Shown here piece by piece: positions 15,704 through 23,521 of a stretch of 64,000 bases of DNA. The stretch comes from Haloferax namakaokahaiae (GTDB taxonomy: Archaea; Halobacteriota; Halobacteria; Halobacteriales; Haloferacaceae), in assembly GCF_042663225.1 (NCBI RefSeq), contig NZ_JBHTAA010000005.1, positions 1,116,001 through 1,180,000 on the forward strand, written 5' to 3'. Made by a program: the position numbers and the translations under genes. Positions within the stretch are counted from its first letter, which is position 1; each line of letters starts with the position of its first letter. The notes below the pieces were generated by a model. That model saw nothing but the letters and a program-made list of their open reading frames with translations. It had not been told where the DNA came from and made no database searches.

Positions 15704-16703
15704 CGAGCGCTCCGAGGAGGCGGTCGTTCTCGTCGGGGCGCTTCACGGCGACGCGAACGTGCGAATCGAGCGTCGGGAACGTCGTCGCGTCGCGGATGGC
15801 GACGCCGCGCTCGCGGGCCTGTTCGACGAGCGATTCGACGGCTTCGTCGCCCACGTCGCAGAGTAAGAACGGCGCGTCCGACGGCGACACGTCGAACCGC
15901 GCCGAGAGTCGCTCGGCCATGCGTTCGCGCTCGCTTTCGACGCGCTCGCGGGTCGTCGCCACGAACTCGGTCTCTCGCATGCAGTGCGCGCCGACTGCGG
16001 CCGCGGGCGTCGAGAGCGACCACGCCCGGCGAGCGACGGCGAGGGAGTCCCGAAGTTCGCCCGAGGCGACTGCGAATCCCGCGCGAATCCCGGGCAGGCC
16101 GAACATCTTGGTCAGCGAGCGAGCGACGATGGTCCCGGGTTCGCCCGCGATGCTGGGAACCGAGGTGAAATCCAGAAACGCCTCGTCGGCGACGAGCACA
16201 GTTCCCGACTCCTGGCATCGGGCGGCGAATGCTACCAACTCGTCGCGGGGTGCCACCTCGCCGGTCGGGTTGTTCGGCGTACAGACGACGGCGACGGCGT
16301 GGCCCGTCGGGTCGGAATCGAGGAGTTCGTCGTGTGAGACGGCCACCGGGGTCGCACCTTGTAACTCGATTTCGCGCTCGTACTCGCCGAAACTGGGTTC
16401 GGGAACGAGCGCCGTGTCGCCGGGGGCGAGCGTGAGTTCGAAAGCCAGTCTGAGTGCTTCGAGACCACCCGCGGTGGGAATCACCGACGAGGAGTCGCAT
16501 CCGACGTACGCCGATGCGGCCTCGCGGAAGTCGCGGTAGTCGTCGTCGGGATAGCGCGTCGATTGCTCGAAGGCGTCCTGGTAGACGGCCTCGACGCCGG
16601 GTGGTCGCTCGGGGTTGGTGTTCGCACTGAAATCGAGGAGGTCGGGGTCGGTCGTGCCGCCGTGTGGAACGCGACTCGCGCGTGCGACCGACTCAGGGTC
16701 CAT
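15696..16703 (-). CDS. cobD: CobD-like PLP enzyme (threonine-phosphate decarboxylase type)
   Basis: 335 residues, histidinol-phosphate-aminotransferase fold. The PLP lysine is intact in 'SLTKMFGLPGIRAGF'; 'TPNNPTG', 'VADEAFLDF' and the carboxylate-binding 'HVRVAVKRPDENDRLL' are present. By family and context it makes (R)-1-amino-2-propanol O-2-phosphate from L-threonine phosphate, the linker CbiB attaches. ATG 16703 ('MDPESV') is preferred; an in-frame TTG at 16718 is a weaker alternative. It overlaps cobT upstream and cbiZ downstream. The intact lysine distinguishes it from the paralogue at 13866-14879. Confidence 0.85.
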   Translation of the reverse strand: MDPESVARASRVPHGGTTDPDLLDFSANTNPERPPGVEAVYQDAFEQSTRYPDDDYRDFREAASAYVGCDSSSVIPTAGGLEALRLAFELTLAPGDTALVPEPSFGEYEREIELQGATPVAVSHDELLDSDPTGHAVAVVCTPNNPTGEVAPRDELVAFAARCQESGTVLVADEAFLDFTSVPSIAGEPGTIVARSLTKMFGLPGIRAGFAVASGELRDSLAVARRAWSLSTPAAAVGAHCMRETEFVATTRERVESERERMAERLSARFDVSPSDAPFLLCDVGDEAVESLVEQARERGVAIRDATTFPTLDSHVRVAVKRPDENDRLLGALDV

Positions 16704-17694
16704 CTTCGACTCCGTCAACCGCCGCGGGGTCGAGCCGCGAGAGCACGTCGAGTGCGGCGGTTTCGACGTCGTCGAGGACGCCCATCTCGTCGGCGAGCAT
16801 GAGCGCGCCGCCCATGCCAGCGCCCTCTTTGGCCTCGCCCTCGGCGTACTGCGAGAGCGGGTGCGTCTCGAATCCGGGGTCGGTGACGACGAGGTCTAAC
16901 GAGAGCGACTCGGCCGCGGTAGCGAACGCGGGCACGTCGTCGGCGACGTAGCTCGTCGTCGCAATCGTCACGTCGCCGAGTGCGCCGGCGTGGCGAACGA
17001 GCGCAGCCGCGGCGAGCATCTGCGTGCCGCCACCGAGGGTCACGTCGATGTCGGCTTCGAGCGCGCCGACGGTCAGTCCCGCCACGACCGGCAACACGGG
17101 GTCGCCGAGGAAACGGGCGGCCAACTCGGGTTGGTGTGCGGTTTGTTCGGGCGAAATCCCGCTCGCGTCGAACGCCTCGGAGACGACTTCTTCTTTCAGG
17201 CCGGTCGGGTTCTCCGGCAGCGACGACGAGACGGGGATGTCTTCGCCGAGCGCGCGGAGCACGCCCATCGCCGTCGTCGTCCCGCCGGGGACCGTCTCGC
17301 CGATGACGAGTTCGTCTTCGGGAAACGCGACGCCGAGTTGTCGGGCCGCCTCGAACACGCCGGGAGCGGTCGGTACGGGGTCGGCCTCGCGGATGTCGCG
17401 GCCGGGCTTTGCACCAACGTCGATAGTCGGCGCGGCGGTCGGTTCGGCGAGCCCGGCATCGACGACGAGCGCGTCGAAGCCAGTGAGTTCGCGGACGGCG
17501 CGGGTGATGGCCGCCGGCGTCGGACAGCCCGTCGGACTGACCGGGGTGACGGGAGACCGGACGGTGTCACCGTATTCGATGATTTCGGCGTCCGCGCTCG
17601 GCGTGTGGCCGACGAGCGAAGGGTCGGCTCCCGCGGCGCTGAGACCGGGAATCTTCGCGGTCTTGGTCGTGCCAGCGACGAGGACTACGCGCAT
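16693..17694 (-). CDS. cobT: CobT-like nicotinate-nucleotide dependent phosphoribosyltransferase
   Basis: 333 residues of the archaeal CobT-like (UPF0284) family. It is expected to convert the lower-ligand base with nicotinate mononucleotide to the alpha-ribotide used for the nucleotide loop. Typical segments are 'AGLAEPTAAPTIDVGAKPG', 'IGETVPGGTTTAMGVLRALG', 'LPVVAGLTVGAL' and 'VTLGGGTQMLAAAAL'. 'EGEAKEGAGMGGAL' near residue 290 is the conserved Gly-rich end motif. The start at 17694 overlaps the cobY stop by ten bases. Family assignment is firm; the base used is not visible. Confidence 0.87.
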   Translation of the reverse strand: MRVVLVAGTTKTAKIPGLSAAGADPSLVGHTPSADAEIIEYGDTVRSPVTPVSPTGCPTPAAITRAVRELTGFDALVVDAGLAEPTAAPTIDVGAKPGRDIREADPVPTAPGVFEAARQLGVAFPEDELVIGETVPGGTTTAMGVLRALGEDIPVSSSLPENPTGLKEEVVSEAFDASGISPEQTAHQPELAARFLGDPVLPVVAGLTVGALEADIDVTLGGGTQMLAAAALVRHAGALGDVTIATTSYVADDVPAFATAAESLSLDLVVTDPGFETHPLSQYAEGEAKEGAGMGGALMLADEMGVLDDVETAALDVLSRLDPAAVDGVEDGP

Positions 17695-18338
17695 CGGTCC
17701 TCCGCGAGTTCGATGTCTGTCGGGCGGTTCACGTTGAGTGCTAAAGCGTCGTCTGTCGAGAGGTACACGGTTGAATCAGGTTCTGAGTGGTCGGGTGTCG
17801 ATGCGGAGTTGGGAGTCGTTACAGGGTCCGAAGTCGATACAGAATCAGGAGTCGATTCGGGAGGAGCGGGTGCGACCACGCCCAGTCCGGTCGGACACAC
17901 GTCGGTGCCGCGGTAGTCGAACACGAGCGAGTCGTCGATGCTCGCACCGAGTCGGCGCTTGAGCGAGACGGGAACGCAGGCGGTGCAGGAACCACCGTCA
18001 GCGGCCGCGACGAGGTCATCGACGTGGCGGGCTTGAAGCAACGGCAAGTCCGAGACCACCGTCACGACTGGCCTATCGACGCGTTCGAGTGCGAACCCGA
18101 GGTCGGCGACGTAGCCCTCGCCGGGTGCGTCGATGACCCGAACTCCTCGTTCTCGCGCCCGAGCACGCGTCCGAGCCGAGTGCTCCGAGACGACCGCGTA
18201 GGTTGTGTTTACGCACGAATCGCGGAGTGCGTCCACCACGCGGTCGAACATGGACCGGCCGCAGAGTTCGACCAGCGGCTTTTCGACGGCCGTATCGAGT
18301 CGCGTGCCGCGGCCGCCGCACATCAAGAGAGCGTCCAT
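17685..18338 (-). CDS. cobY: GTP:adenosylcobinamide-phosphate guanylyltransferase CobY
   Basis: 217 residues, the archaeal non-orthologous replacement for CobU. It begins 'MDALLMCGGRGTRL' followed by 'EKPLVELCGRSM', the nucleotidyltransferase signature with GTP-binding loop and Lys. 'VVTVVSDLPLL' supplies the metal-binding Asp region. It activates adenosylcobinamide phosphate with GMP for CobS. A Pro/Ser/Thr/Asp-rich insert with 'TPDS'-like repeats (about residues 155-185) makes it longer than most CobY. ATG 18338 is chosen because the signature begins there; upstream frame is shadow. It overlaps cobS by 16 bases. Confidence 0.9.
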   Translation of the reverse strand: MDALLMCGGRGTRLDTAVEKPLVELCGRSMFDRVVDALRDSCVNTTYAVVSEHSARTRARARERGVRVIDAPGEGYVADLGFALERVDRPVVTVVSDLPLLQARHVDDLVAAADGGSCTACVPVSLKRRLGASIDDSLVFDYRGTDVCPTGLGVVAPAPPESTPDSVSTSDPVTTPNSASTPDHSEPDSTVYLSTDDALALNVNRPTDIELAEDRCA

Positions 18339-19087
18339 ACCACCACTCCGATGTGAATCGCGCTCGCGCGCGCGAGTTCGTTCGTCGCGCCGATGAGGTC
18401 GCCAGAGGTGCCTCCCAGTCGATTGCGACCCCACGAGCGCATCGCCAGCGCGACGAGCGGCCCGCAGGCGAACGCCGCGAGAATAGCCCACCCGCCCGCA
18501 TACGCGGCGAGGAGTGCGAGCGGGAGGCTGGCGAATGCGACCCCGAGCAGGCGGTCAGTTCCGTTTTCGCCGACGAGCGCGGAGCCGAGTCCTTCGTGCG
18601 CCGGTGAGCCGATGCAGACGAGCGTCGCCATGCCCGCTTTCGCGCCGACTTCGGCGGCGACGGCGATGGCGACACCCGCGGTGAGACCGAGAGGGCCGCT
18701 CGCGCCGGCGAGTCCGAGTGCGCCGAGTGCGAGGACCACGAGCGTCACGCCCAGCGCGAGCACGCCGCCGACGCCGGTTTGCGAGTCTTTCAGCACGTCG
18801 AGGCGGCGGTCGGCGTCGCCGTGGACGACCGCGGCATCGCCGAGGTCCGCGAGTCCGTCCGCATGGGTGACGCCAGTGACGAGATACAGCGTGACCACGT
18901 AGCCCGCGGCCGACGTGGCGACCGGAAGCGGGAGGAACAGCGGGATAGCAGCGAGCGCGCCGACGACGTAGCCCACGAGAGGGAACACGCCGGGCGAGCG
19001 TCTGAACGCGTCCCACGTCTCCTCGCTCCCGCTGACCGGGAGGCGCGTGAGGAAGCCGAGGCCGCCACGGAAGGCGGTTAGAACCAC
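18323..19087 (-). CDS. cobS: Adenosylcobinamide-GDP ribazoletransferase CobS
   Basis: 254 residues, integral membrane with about six or seven helices. It joins adenosylcobinamide-GDP and alpha-ribazole (phosphate), the last assembly step. The opening 'FRGGLGFLTRLPV', the metal-binding 'VTHADGLADLGDA' and 'GENGTDRLLGVAFA' are diagnostic, and it ends with 'LGGTSGDLIGATNELA', the conserved CobS C-terminal motif. The start is GTG at 19087, overlapping the cbiB stop by ten bases; homology starts a few residues in, so the longer frame is rejected. Confidence 0.9.
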   Translation of the reverse strand: MVLTAFRGGLGFLTRLPVSGSEETWDAFRRSPGVFPLVGYVVGALAAIPLFLPLPVATSAAGYVVTLYLVTGVTHADGLADLGDAAVVHGDADRRLDVLKDSQTGVGGVLALGVTLVVLALGALGLAGASGPLGLTAGVAIAVAAEVGAKAGMATLVCIGSPAHEGLGSALVGENGTDRLLGVAFASLPLALLAAYAGGWAILAAFACGPLVALAMRSWGRNRLGGTSGDLIGATNELARASAIHIGVVVWTLS

Positions 19088-19980
19088 GCAATCACCCCAG
19101 CAAGGGCGAACGCGACGATGCCCGCGCGCGAGACGAGACTGATACCTCGCGTCGCGGTCGCCACGTTCGGCAACTCGGTCCCGCCGTCCAGACGGTAGTT
19201 GTCGGGTTTCTCCAGTCGCGTATCGAGCAGGACGGCGAGCGTCGCCATCGGCCACCCGGAGTTGGGTGATGCGGGTCGGCGAGCGAGTCGGGAACTCTCG
19301 TGGAGTGCCGACGGTGCGCCCGCGACGAGCGCGAGCAACGCCGCCGAAATTCGCGCCGGAAGCCACATCACCACGTCGTCGAGGCGGGCAGGTACGGTTC
19401 CGACCGGCTTGTGCCGGTAGCCGAGCATGGAATCCAGCGTGTTGACGGCTTTGACCCACGCCGCAGCGCCGGCCGCGCCGGCCAGAGAGACCGGTGCGAC
19501 GAGTGAAAACGCGAGGAGCGGGCCGACGAGTCCGTCGGCCAGATTCTCCGCCGCGCTCTCGACTGCTGCGCTTCGAATCTCGTCGGCGGAGAGGTCCGTC
19601 GCGTCGCGGCCGGCGAGCGCCCGAAGTTCGGCCCGCGCGGTTTCGAGGTCGGATTCGGTGGCAGCGACGATTTTTGTACTCAAATCGAGCAACATCCGGC
19701 GACTCGTCGTCGAGAACAAGACGAGACCGGCGGCGAGCGCGCCGGCCCACGGCGAGAGGCCACCAGCGACCCAGACAGTTCCCGCGGTGATTGCCGCGGC
19801 GACGAACGGGAGGACCAACGCGATTGTGCCGCCCGCGACGAGCGGGTGCGTCCACTCGCAGTCGAGTACGGCGACGAATCGGCCGAACCACGCGACCGGG
19901 TGAACCCGGAGGGGCGGCTCGGCGACGACTTCGTCGAGGACCGCGGCGAGCGCGATAGCGACCGTCGCAGTCAGCGCCAC
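19078..19980 (-). CDS. cbiB: Adenosylcobinamide-phosphate synthase CbiB
   Basis: 300 residues, polytopic membrane protein of the CbiB/CobD family that attaches aminopropanol phosphate to adenosylcobyric acid. 'PPLRVHPVAWFGRFVAVLD', 'ENLADGLVGPL', 'KAVNTLDSMLGY' and 'DDVVMWLPARISA' match the family. The start is GTG at 19980, overlapping the HAD gene stop by ten bases. With CbiZ and CobD it forms the salvage branch that rebuilds the linker; CobY, CobT and CobS downstream finish the nucleotide loop at the membrane. Confidence 0.92.
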   Translation of the reverse strand: MALTATVAIALAAVLDEVVAEPPLRVHPVAWFGRFVAVLDCEWTHPLVAGGTIALVLPFVAAAITAGTVWVAGGLSPWAGALAAGLVLFSTTSRRMLLDLSTKIVAATESDLETARAELRALAGRDATDLSADEIRSAAVESAAENLADGLVGPLLAFSLVAPVSLAGAAGAAAWVKAVNTLDSMLGYRHKPVGTVPARLDDVVMWLPARISAALLALVAGAPSALHESSRLARRPASPNSGWPMATLAVLLDTRLEKPDNYRLDGGTELPNVATATRGISLVSRAGIVAFALAGVIAWF

Positions 19981-20606
19981 GTTGTTTCACCCGCGCGTAC
20001 GCGCGATGCGAATTCCGACAGCGACACCTCGTTTACGTCGAGGAACTGCCCGCCCACTGCTTCGATACCGCCGTCGGTCGCCGGGTCGTCGCCGACGTGA
20101 GTCACCGCCGAAACGTCGGTATCGAGCCCGCGGGCCAGCGCTTCGAACGCCTGCTCGTGCGGCTTCCGCCACCCGCAGGCGACGCTCGTGACGATGGTGT
20201 CGAAGCCGCGGCGGTCGAGGTCGGAACGAATGAGGGTTCGGGCCACGAGTTCCGGGACCGAACAGTTCGAGAGGAGACCGACAGGTCCCGCCTCGCGGGC
20301 GGCCTCGACGGCCTCGACTGCGCCGGGTCGAGTCGTCACCTCCGGGTCGAACGCCGTGATAACTGCTCGGCGCGCCGCGTTGTCGGGCGATTCGACGCCG
20401 CGGGAGCGAAGTGCCGCCGCGACGTGGGCAGGGAGCGGAACCTCCGCGCCGTCCGGCGCGTCGATGTGGACCTCGCGGTACGCGTCGTCCCAATCGTCGG
20501 GGACGGCGACACCGTAGTCGGAGAGCGCGTCTGCGACGGCTGCTCCGGGGTCGGTCGGGTACGCGACATCGACGAGCGTGCCAAAGAGGTCGAACGATAC
20601 TCCCAC
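19971..20606 (-). CDS. HAD-superfamily phosphatase at the head of the cobalamin operon
   Basis: 211 residues. HAD motif I is 'SFDLFGTLVD', motif II 'GLLSNCS', motif III includes the Lys of 'GWRKPHEQAF', and motif IV is 'HVGDDPATDGG'. It is a small-molecule phosphatase-type HAD with a helical cap. It is first in a run of overlapping cobalamin genes and overlaps cbiB. The pathway needs a phosphatase for alpha-ribazole phosphate or adenosylcobalamin phosphate, and no CobC or CobZ homologue is visible here. That role is inference from position alone. Confidence 0.82.
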   Translation of the reverse strand: MGVSFDLFGTLVDVAYPTDPGAAVADALSDYGVAVPDDWDDAYREVHIDAPDGAEVPLPAHVAAALRSRGVESPDNAARRAVITAFDPEVTTRPGAVEAVEAAREAGPVGLLSNCSVPELVARTLIRSDLDRRGFDTIVTSVACGWRKPHEQAFEALARGLDTDVSAVTHVGDDPATDGGIEAVGGQFLDVNEVSLSEFASRVRAGETTWR

Positions 20607-20725
20607 TACGATTGCATCGGTGAAAGTCTACTTGAATTTAGCGGAGCGCGCTTGTATCCTCGGCGGCGATGTGGCGGACATACCCAACCACCTGAGCTAT
20701 AGATGCGAGTGTTCCGTCGGCTCTG

Positions 20726-21208
20726 ATGATGACACTCGAAGGAACTGAGGCACCCGATTTCACACTCGAACGAACCGCTGGTGACGACGTGACGCTCTCG
20801 GAGACGCTCGAAAGCGGTCCGACGGTCGTCCTCATCAACCGTGGCACTTGGTGTTCCTTCTGTGCCGAGCAACTCCAGACGTTCGACGAAGTCGCCTACG
20901 ACCTCTGGTTCAACGACGGCGTAGACATCGTTCCGGTCGTCACGAGCGACCTCGGTGACCTCACGGAGATGCGCGACCGGTTCGACCTCGACTTCCAGCT
21001 CGCGGCCGACCCGGACGGCGACGTTGCAGAACAGTTCAGCGGAACCGAACAGACCAGCCACGGTGTGACCGGAATCGCGGGAACGTACGTCATCGACGAG
21101 GACGGCATCGTCCAGTACGAGCAGGTCGCCGACCATCCCGCCGACCGAACCTACGGCAACTGGGTTCGCTACTTCATTCGGAAAGGCTACACCGACATCT
21201 TCGCGTAA
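20726..21208 (+). CDS. Peroxiredoxin/thioredoxin-fold (AhpC-TSA) protein
   Basis: 160 residues. 'EGTEAPDFTLERTAGDDVTLSE' is the standard peroxiredoxin opening, and the redox site is 'NRGTWCSFCAEQL', a CxxC rather than the single peroxidatic Cys of AhpC, closer to the redoxin or Bcp-like oxidoreductases. 'GIAGTYVIDEDGIVQYE' is the late thioredoxin-fold strand pair. It probably reduces peroxides or disulphides in the cytoplasm. Two Met codons in a row (20726, 20729) make the start uncertain by one residue. It is monocistronic and divergent from the cobalamin operon. Confidence 0.82.
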   Translation: MMTLEGTEAPDFTLERTAGDDVTLSETLESGPTVVLINRGTWCSFCAEQLQTFDEVAYDLWFNDGVDIVPVVTSDLGDLTEMRDRFDLDFQLAADPDGDVAEQFSGTEQTSHGVTGIAGTYVIDEDGIVQYEQVADHPADRTYGNWVRYFIRKGYTDIFA

Positions 21209-21277
21209 CTCACTCCGGCGCGTCCGCGTTTTCCGCACGCCCCCCAAGATGGACACTCGTCCGGACACAGTACCATA

Positions 21278-21385
21278 ATGATTGAAAAAGATGTAGCAAA
21301 TGCTATAGACACTGCCAAAATATCTACTCAAAGTTCGATGGAGCGAGAACAATGGAACAAATTGACAGACTTAGTTGGTCATTGA
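21278..21385 (+). other. AT-rich 35-codon open frame of uncertain coding status
   Basis: An ATG at 21278 opens a frame to TGA at 21383-21385. The predicted peptide starts MIEKDVANAIDTAK and ends WNKLTDLVGH, without membrane segment or known motif. Codons such as AAA, ATA and TTA are common here, unlike the surrounding genes, and the patch is visibly AT-rich. It could be a decayed fragment of foreign DNA or upstream regulatory sequence of the next gene. Confidence 0.2.
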
Positions 21386-21464
21386 CCACAGTTGTGGCCA
21401 CTACCTCCAACGATGTGGGGACGCCGTGGGTGTACACGCCGATTGCTACTGACAGAGGACAACG

Positions 21465-22220
21465 ATGAATCCGGTCTCGGGACTCCTCGCCGCGTTTAGA
21501 CGGCGTTCGCTGTTACGGAGTCTCTTGCGACCACTGCTCGCGTTTGCGTTCGTCGTCGTCGCTGGCGTGGTCGGATTCACCACCCTCGGCGGGGTCGGCG
21601 TCATCGACGCGCTATTCTGGTTGCTCGACCCGACGAGCATCGAACTCTACTTTCAAGAACACGCCGGGCCGGCCACCGTCGTCAAGGCCTACGCAATCGT
21701 CGTCCTCTCCGGACTCGTCGTCGCCGGTCTCTGGACCGGTGAAACCGTGTTCTCGGCGGTGTTCGGCGGACGACTCTCGACGGAAGTTACTCGAATGCAC
21801 ATGAACCAGCAAATCAACGACCAGACGGACCACGTCGTCATCTGCGGCTACGGAACGTTCGGCAAGACCATCGCGGCGCGACTCCGTGAATCGGACACCT
21901 CGGTGGTGGTCGTCGAACGGGGCGACGTGCAGTACGACCGAGCAATCGAAGACGGCCACCTCGTCGTACAGGGTGACGCCCGCTACGAAGAACCGCTCGA
22001 AGAAGCACGTATCAAACAGGCGGCGACCATCATCGCCGCCATCGACGACACGAACGCCAACGTGAAAATCGCCGTCACCGCCACGCAACTCGCCCCGACA
22101 GTGCGGGTCGTCGTCCGCGCGGGCGACCTGATGGACGAGGCCGTCGCCCGGCGCGTCGGCGCCGACGAGGTCATCGTCCCGGAGGTTGTGAGCGCCGAGC
22201 GCGTCGTTTCGAAGTTATAG
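21465..22220 (+). CDS. Two-helix membrane protein with TrkA-N (RCK) domain, ion-channel-like
   Basis: 251 residues. Two hydrophobic helices (about 21-50 and 68-92) precede a TrkA-N domain with the NAD-binding 'VVICGYGTFGKTIAARL' at about 125-141 and 'GDARYEEPLEEARI'. The layout is that of RCK-gated K+ channels, but the inter-helix stretch holds 'FWLLDPTSIELYF' and no TVGYG selectivity filter. It may therefore be closer to CASTOR/POLLUX-like channels or be a regulator of ion transport. The preceding 256 bases contain only the AT-rich patch. The fold is firm; ion selectivity cannot be read. Confidence 0.75.
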   Translation: MNPVSGLLAAFRRRSLLRSLLRPLLAFAFVVVAGVVGFTTLGGVGVIDALFWLLDPTSIELYFQEHAGPATVVKAYAIVVLSGLVVAGLWTGETVFSAVFGGRLSTEVTRMHMNQQINDQTDHVVICGYGTFGKTIAARLRESDTSVVVVERGDVQYDRAIEDGHLVVQGDARYEEPLEEARIKQAATIIAAIDDTNANVKIAVTATQLAPTVRVVVRAGDLMDEAVARRVGADEVIVPEVVSAERVVSKL

Positions 22221-22268
22221 GACCGCCGCTTTGGTCGTCTACTCCGTTGGAAGGATTTTGTCAGCGAC

Positions 22269-23252
22269 TCACCACCGATGGTGAACGTGTTCGCGTGCGT
22301 AGGTGTCGTACACGTCTTCGACGTGCGCGAACTGGTCCGCCGAGAGCGGCGGCAGTGACGCGGCTTCGACGTTGTCGCGGATGTGTGCCGGCGTCTTCGA
22401 CCCCGGGATGATGGTGCTCACGGCGTCGAACGAGAGAATCCAGCGCAGCGTGAACTGCGCGAGCGAGACGCCGTCGGGGACGACGGTTTCGAGCGATTCC
22501 GCGGCGGCGAGACCGTCTTCGAACGGGATGCCGGCGAACGTCTCACCCACGTCGAAGGCGTCGCCGTCGCGGTTGTAGTTGCGGTGGTCGTCTTCACTGA
22601 ACTCGGCGTCGGCGGAGAGCGCGCCGGTGAGCAGTCCGGACGCGAGGGGGACGCGAACGATGACGCCGACGTTTCGGCGCTGTGCCTCCCGGAAGAACAG
22701 TTCTGCGGGGCGCTGTCGGAGCGGGTTGAAGATTATCTGGACGGTCTCGACACCGTCGTACTCGATGGCTTTCAGCGCGTCTTCGACCTTCTCGACGCTC
22801 ACGCCGTAGTGGTCAATCTTCCCGGTCTCTCGGAGGTCCGCGAGCGCCTCGAACACGTCGGGGCGATAGTACGCATCCCGAGGCGGGCAGTGGAGTTGCA
22901 CGAGGTCGAGCGACTCGACACCGAGGTTCTCACGGCTTCGGTCCACGAACCGTTCGAGGTTGTCGCGGTTGTAGCCATCCGCCTCGTGTGGGTCGAGCCT
23001 GCGGCCCGCTTTGGTTGCGACGACCACGTCGTCGTCGCGGTCGTCGAGCACCGCGCCGATTCGCCGTTCACTGTCGCCGTCGCCGTACACGTCGGCAGTG
23101 TCGAGAAACGTGATGCCAGCGTCCAGCGCGGTCTCGATTGCGTCGGCGGCCTCCTCGTCGGTCACGGGTCCCCAATCGCTCCCGAGTTGCCACGTTCCGA
23201 GACCGATTTCCGAGACGTCGAATCCTGTCGTACCGAGCGGTCGTTCGTCCAT
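22269..23252 (-). CDS. Aldo/keto reductase
   Basis: 327 residues, NAD(P)H-dependent AKR TIM barrel. The catalytic tetrad is visible: Asp and Tyr in 'FLDTADVYGDGDSE', Lys in 'VVVATKAGR', His in 'DLVQLHCPP'. The N-terminal 'LGTTGFDVSEIGLGTWQLG' and C-terminal 'IIPGSKTPAHIRDN' nucleotide-binding segment are standard. It reduces an unknown carbonyl compound in the cytoplasm. It converges on the RCK gene and no neighbour suggests its substrate. The Met at 23252 gives the usual family length. Confidence 0.9.
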   Translation of the reverse strand: MDERPLGTTGFDVSEIGLGTWQLGSDWGPVTDEEAADAIETALDAGITFLDTADVYGDGDSERRIGAVLDDRDDDVVVATKAGRRLDPHEADGYNRDNLERFVDRSRENLGVESLDLVQLHCPPRDAYYRPDVFEALADLRETGKIDHYGVSVEKVEDALKAIEYDGVETVQIIFNPLRQRPAELFFREAQRRNVGVIVRVPLASGLLTGALSADAEFSEDDHRNYNRDGDAFDVGETFAGIPFEDGLAAAESLETVVPDGVSLAQFTLRWILSFDAVSTIIPGSKTPAHIRDNVEAASLPPLSADQFAHVEDVYDTYAREHVHHRW

Positions 23253-23343
23253 ATGACCGATAGTAAACGAATGTCAGTAAATCACCTGATTACGGCGATG
23301 TGTGTCGAGGGAGTTCCTGTTGCTCGCGGCTGTTGGAGTTCAG

Positions 23344-23388
23344 TCCACTCTCCCCCATTTGAACGAGGAGACTCCCGACCTACTGGCC
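23344..23388 (-). repeat. Degenerate copy of the tRNA-Tyr 3' half
   Basis: Bases 23344-23364 match the 3' end of the tRNA-Tyr gene (24961-24981) at 19 of 21 positions, in the same orientation, and weaker similarity continues toward the anticodon arm. There is no 5' half, so it is not a working tRNA. Such 3'-end copies are typically left by integrase-mediated insertion at a tRNA gene. Confidence 0.55.
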
Positions 23389-23521
23389 GCGAAAAATCCG
23401 ATACCGAGTGGTTCAGTCACGCGCATCAGCGGGTTCGATTCCCTGCTCACTGCGTTCTGCGAGATGCCCGAGAGTGATAGATAGATGATAGATTTACGAG
23501 AACCGAACGTGAGAATACAGT

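Noticed and set aside
20672..20708. A tRNA-like 5' segment on the minus strand (TAGCTCAGGTGGTT and flanks)
   Set aside because: The D stem has no complementary 3' arm and no anticodon or T arm follows; it does not fold as a tRNA.
23428..23448. GGGTTCGATTCCC, a T-arm-like sequence on the plus strand
   Set aside because: The outer stem pairs fail and no other tRNA arms surround it.
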